6,311 bases of DNA from Nitrospirota bacterium (GTDB taxonomy: Bacteria; Nitrospirota; Nitrospiria; Nitrospirales; Nitrospiraceae), in contig JACRLS010000225.1 of NCBI GenBank assembly GCA_016235225.1, forward strand, positions 1-6,311, written 5' to 3'. This document shows, one piece after another, positions 5,980 to 6,311 of the stretch. Under the pieces are notes generated by a model, which saw only the letters and a program-made list of their open reading frames with translations, did not search any database and was not told where the DNA came from. Positions within the stretch are counted from its first letter, which is position 1; every line of letters starts with the position of its first letter. The translations under genes were made by a program, and so were the position numbers.

Positions 5980-6117
5980 AACGCTGAGTGATGAACGCTG
6001 AATGCGGAAGGTGGCCGGGGGATAGTGGTCAGGGGTCCGTGAATGTACCGATCACCAGCCACAAACCACTGACCACGCTCCTCTTTGTTCAGCATTCAGC
6101 GTTCATTGTTCAGCGTT
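5980..6117. repeat. Long imperfect inverted repeat with TGAACGCTGA direct repeats
   Basis: Arms 5980-6005 and 6092-6117 are complementary at 23 of 26 positions, the only break being one three-base block. Further in, GTGGTCAG (6025-6032) pairs perfectly with CTGACCAC (6069-6076). The left arm is itself a direct repeat, TGAACGCTGA at 5978-5987 and 5992-6001, with a 14-base period. The right arm runs into the stop codon of the DUF1015 gene. The element fills almost the whole space between that gene and the regulator, so it would lie in the regulator's leader or in the end of the DUF1015 transcript. It shares no obvious sequence with the repeat at 3511-3617. Confidence 0.8.
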
Positions 6118-6311
6118 ATTCTTCAAAGACGTTCATCACCAGTCCGGTGAGCGGCTTGGGATAGAAGTAGGTGGACTTGTGCGGCATGCGGCCGCCGGCG
6201 GTCGCGACCGCGCGGACTTCCTCCACCTTCGTGGGATTCAGCAGCAGCGCCGCCTCGCCTTTTCCCTGCTCGATGAGGTCCAGGGCTTCCTCGTCATCTT
6301 TGGTGTAGAGG
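6116..6311 (-). CDS. DUF1015 family protein, C-terminal part (cut by window edge)
   Basis: The last 64 residues of a protein entering from the right edge, ending in TAA at 6118-6116. The sequence has ALLLNPTKVEEVRAVA followed by GGRMPHKSTYFYPKPLTGLV, the conserved C-terminal signature of DUF1015 proteins (about 400-450 residues in full). These are soluble cytoplasmic proteins of unsettled function. The visible part is intact and ends at the usual place, with a short MNVFEE tail. The stop codon lies in the right arm of the inverted repeat at 5980-6117. About 160 bases separate it from the regulator gene on the same strand. Confidence 0.85.
   Translation of the reverse strand, partial: LYTKDDEEALDLIEQGKGEAALLLNPTKVEEVRAVATAGGRMPHKSTYFYPKPLTGLVMNVFEE

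Noticed and set aside
4859..5980. A 373-codon open frame on the plus strand.
   Set aside because: It is exactly opposite the regulator gene, which carries every NtrC motif. High G+C content often leaves the complementary frame open.

Overview
The window looks like chromosomal DNA of a GC-rich bacterium (roughly 60 % G+C by eye). The receiver protein ending in a YLLKPFNVTDLL-type helix, the NtrC-type regulator and the DUF1015 protein would suit a Nitrospira-like (Nitrospirota) genome. That placement rests on remembered protein style, not on a search. Every convincing gene lies on the minus strand, so the window reads biologically from right to left. I see no plus-strand gene, tRNA, rRNA, CRISPR array or transposase.

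Layout in transcription order: (1) the C-terminal 64 residues of a DUF1015 protein (6116-6311). (2) A long imperfect inverted repeat (5980-6117). (3) An NtrC-type sigma-54 activator (4589-5956), whose stop overlaps by ATGA the start of (4) a metallo-beta-lactamase-fold lipoprotein (3644-4592), split by one extra C in a C4 run. (5) A second, unrelated long inverted repeat made of CAAACCAGA-like units (3511-3617). (6) A PhoD-like metallophosphatase (2172-3486), split by one extra G. (7) A probable NlpC/P60-like (YiiX-type) protein (1396-2175), whose ATG overlaps the phosphatase stop by ATGA. (8) About 750 bp without a convincing gene but with several hairpins and short repeats (642-1395). (9) A stand-alone response-regulator receiver (228-641). 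(10) The first 42 residues of an exported protein (1-126), behind a plausible sigma-70 promoter.

The most important annotation point is that two genes need a one-base correction. Read as it stands, the phosphatase frame runs on for about 145 nonsense codons and then falls into the frame of the next gene, giving a false 729-codon fusion. The lipoprotein gene likewise loses its signal peptide and appears to start at an internal GTG. ATGA junctions at both places (4589-4592 and 2172-2175) show where the true frames begin and end. The two repairs give proteins of 315 and 437 residues. Either the assembly carries two similar indels or both genes are decaying.

Functionally, the NtrC-type regulator and lipoprotein form one translationally coupled pair, bracketed by the two inverted repeats. 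The phosphatase and NlpC-like protein form another. The lone receiver has no kinase or output domain in view. No wholly new system is evident. The least explained parts are the two intergenic inverted repeats and the structured gap at 642-1395.
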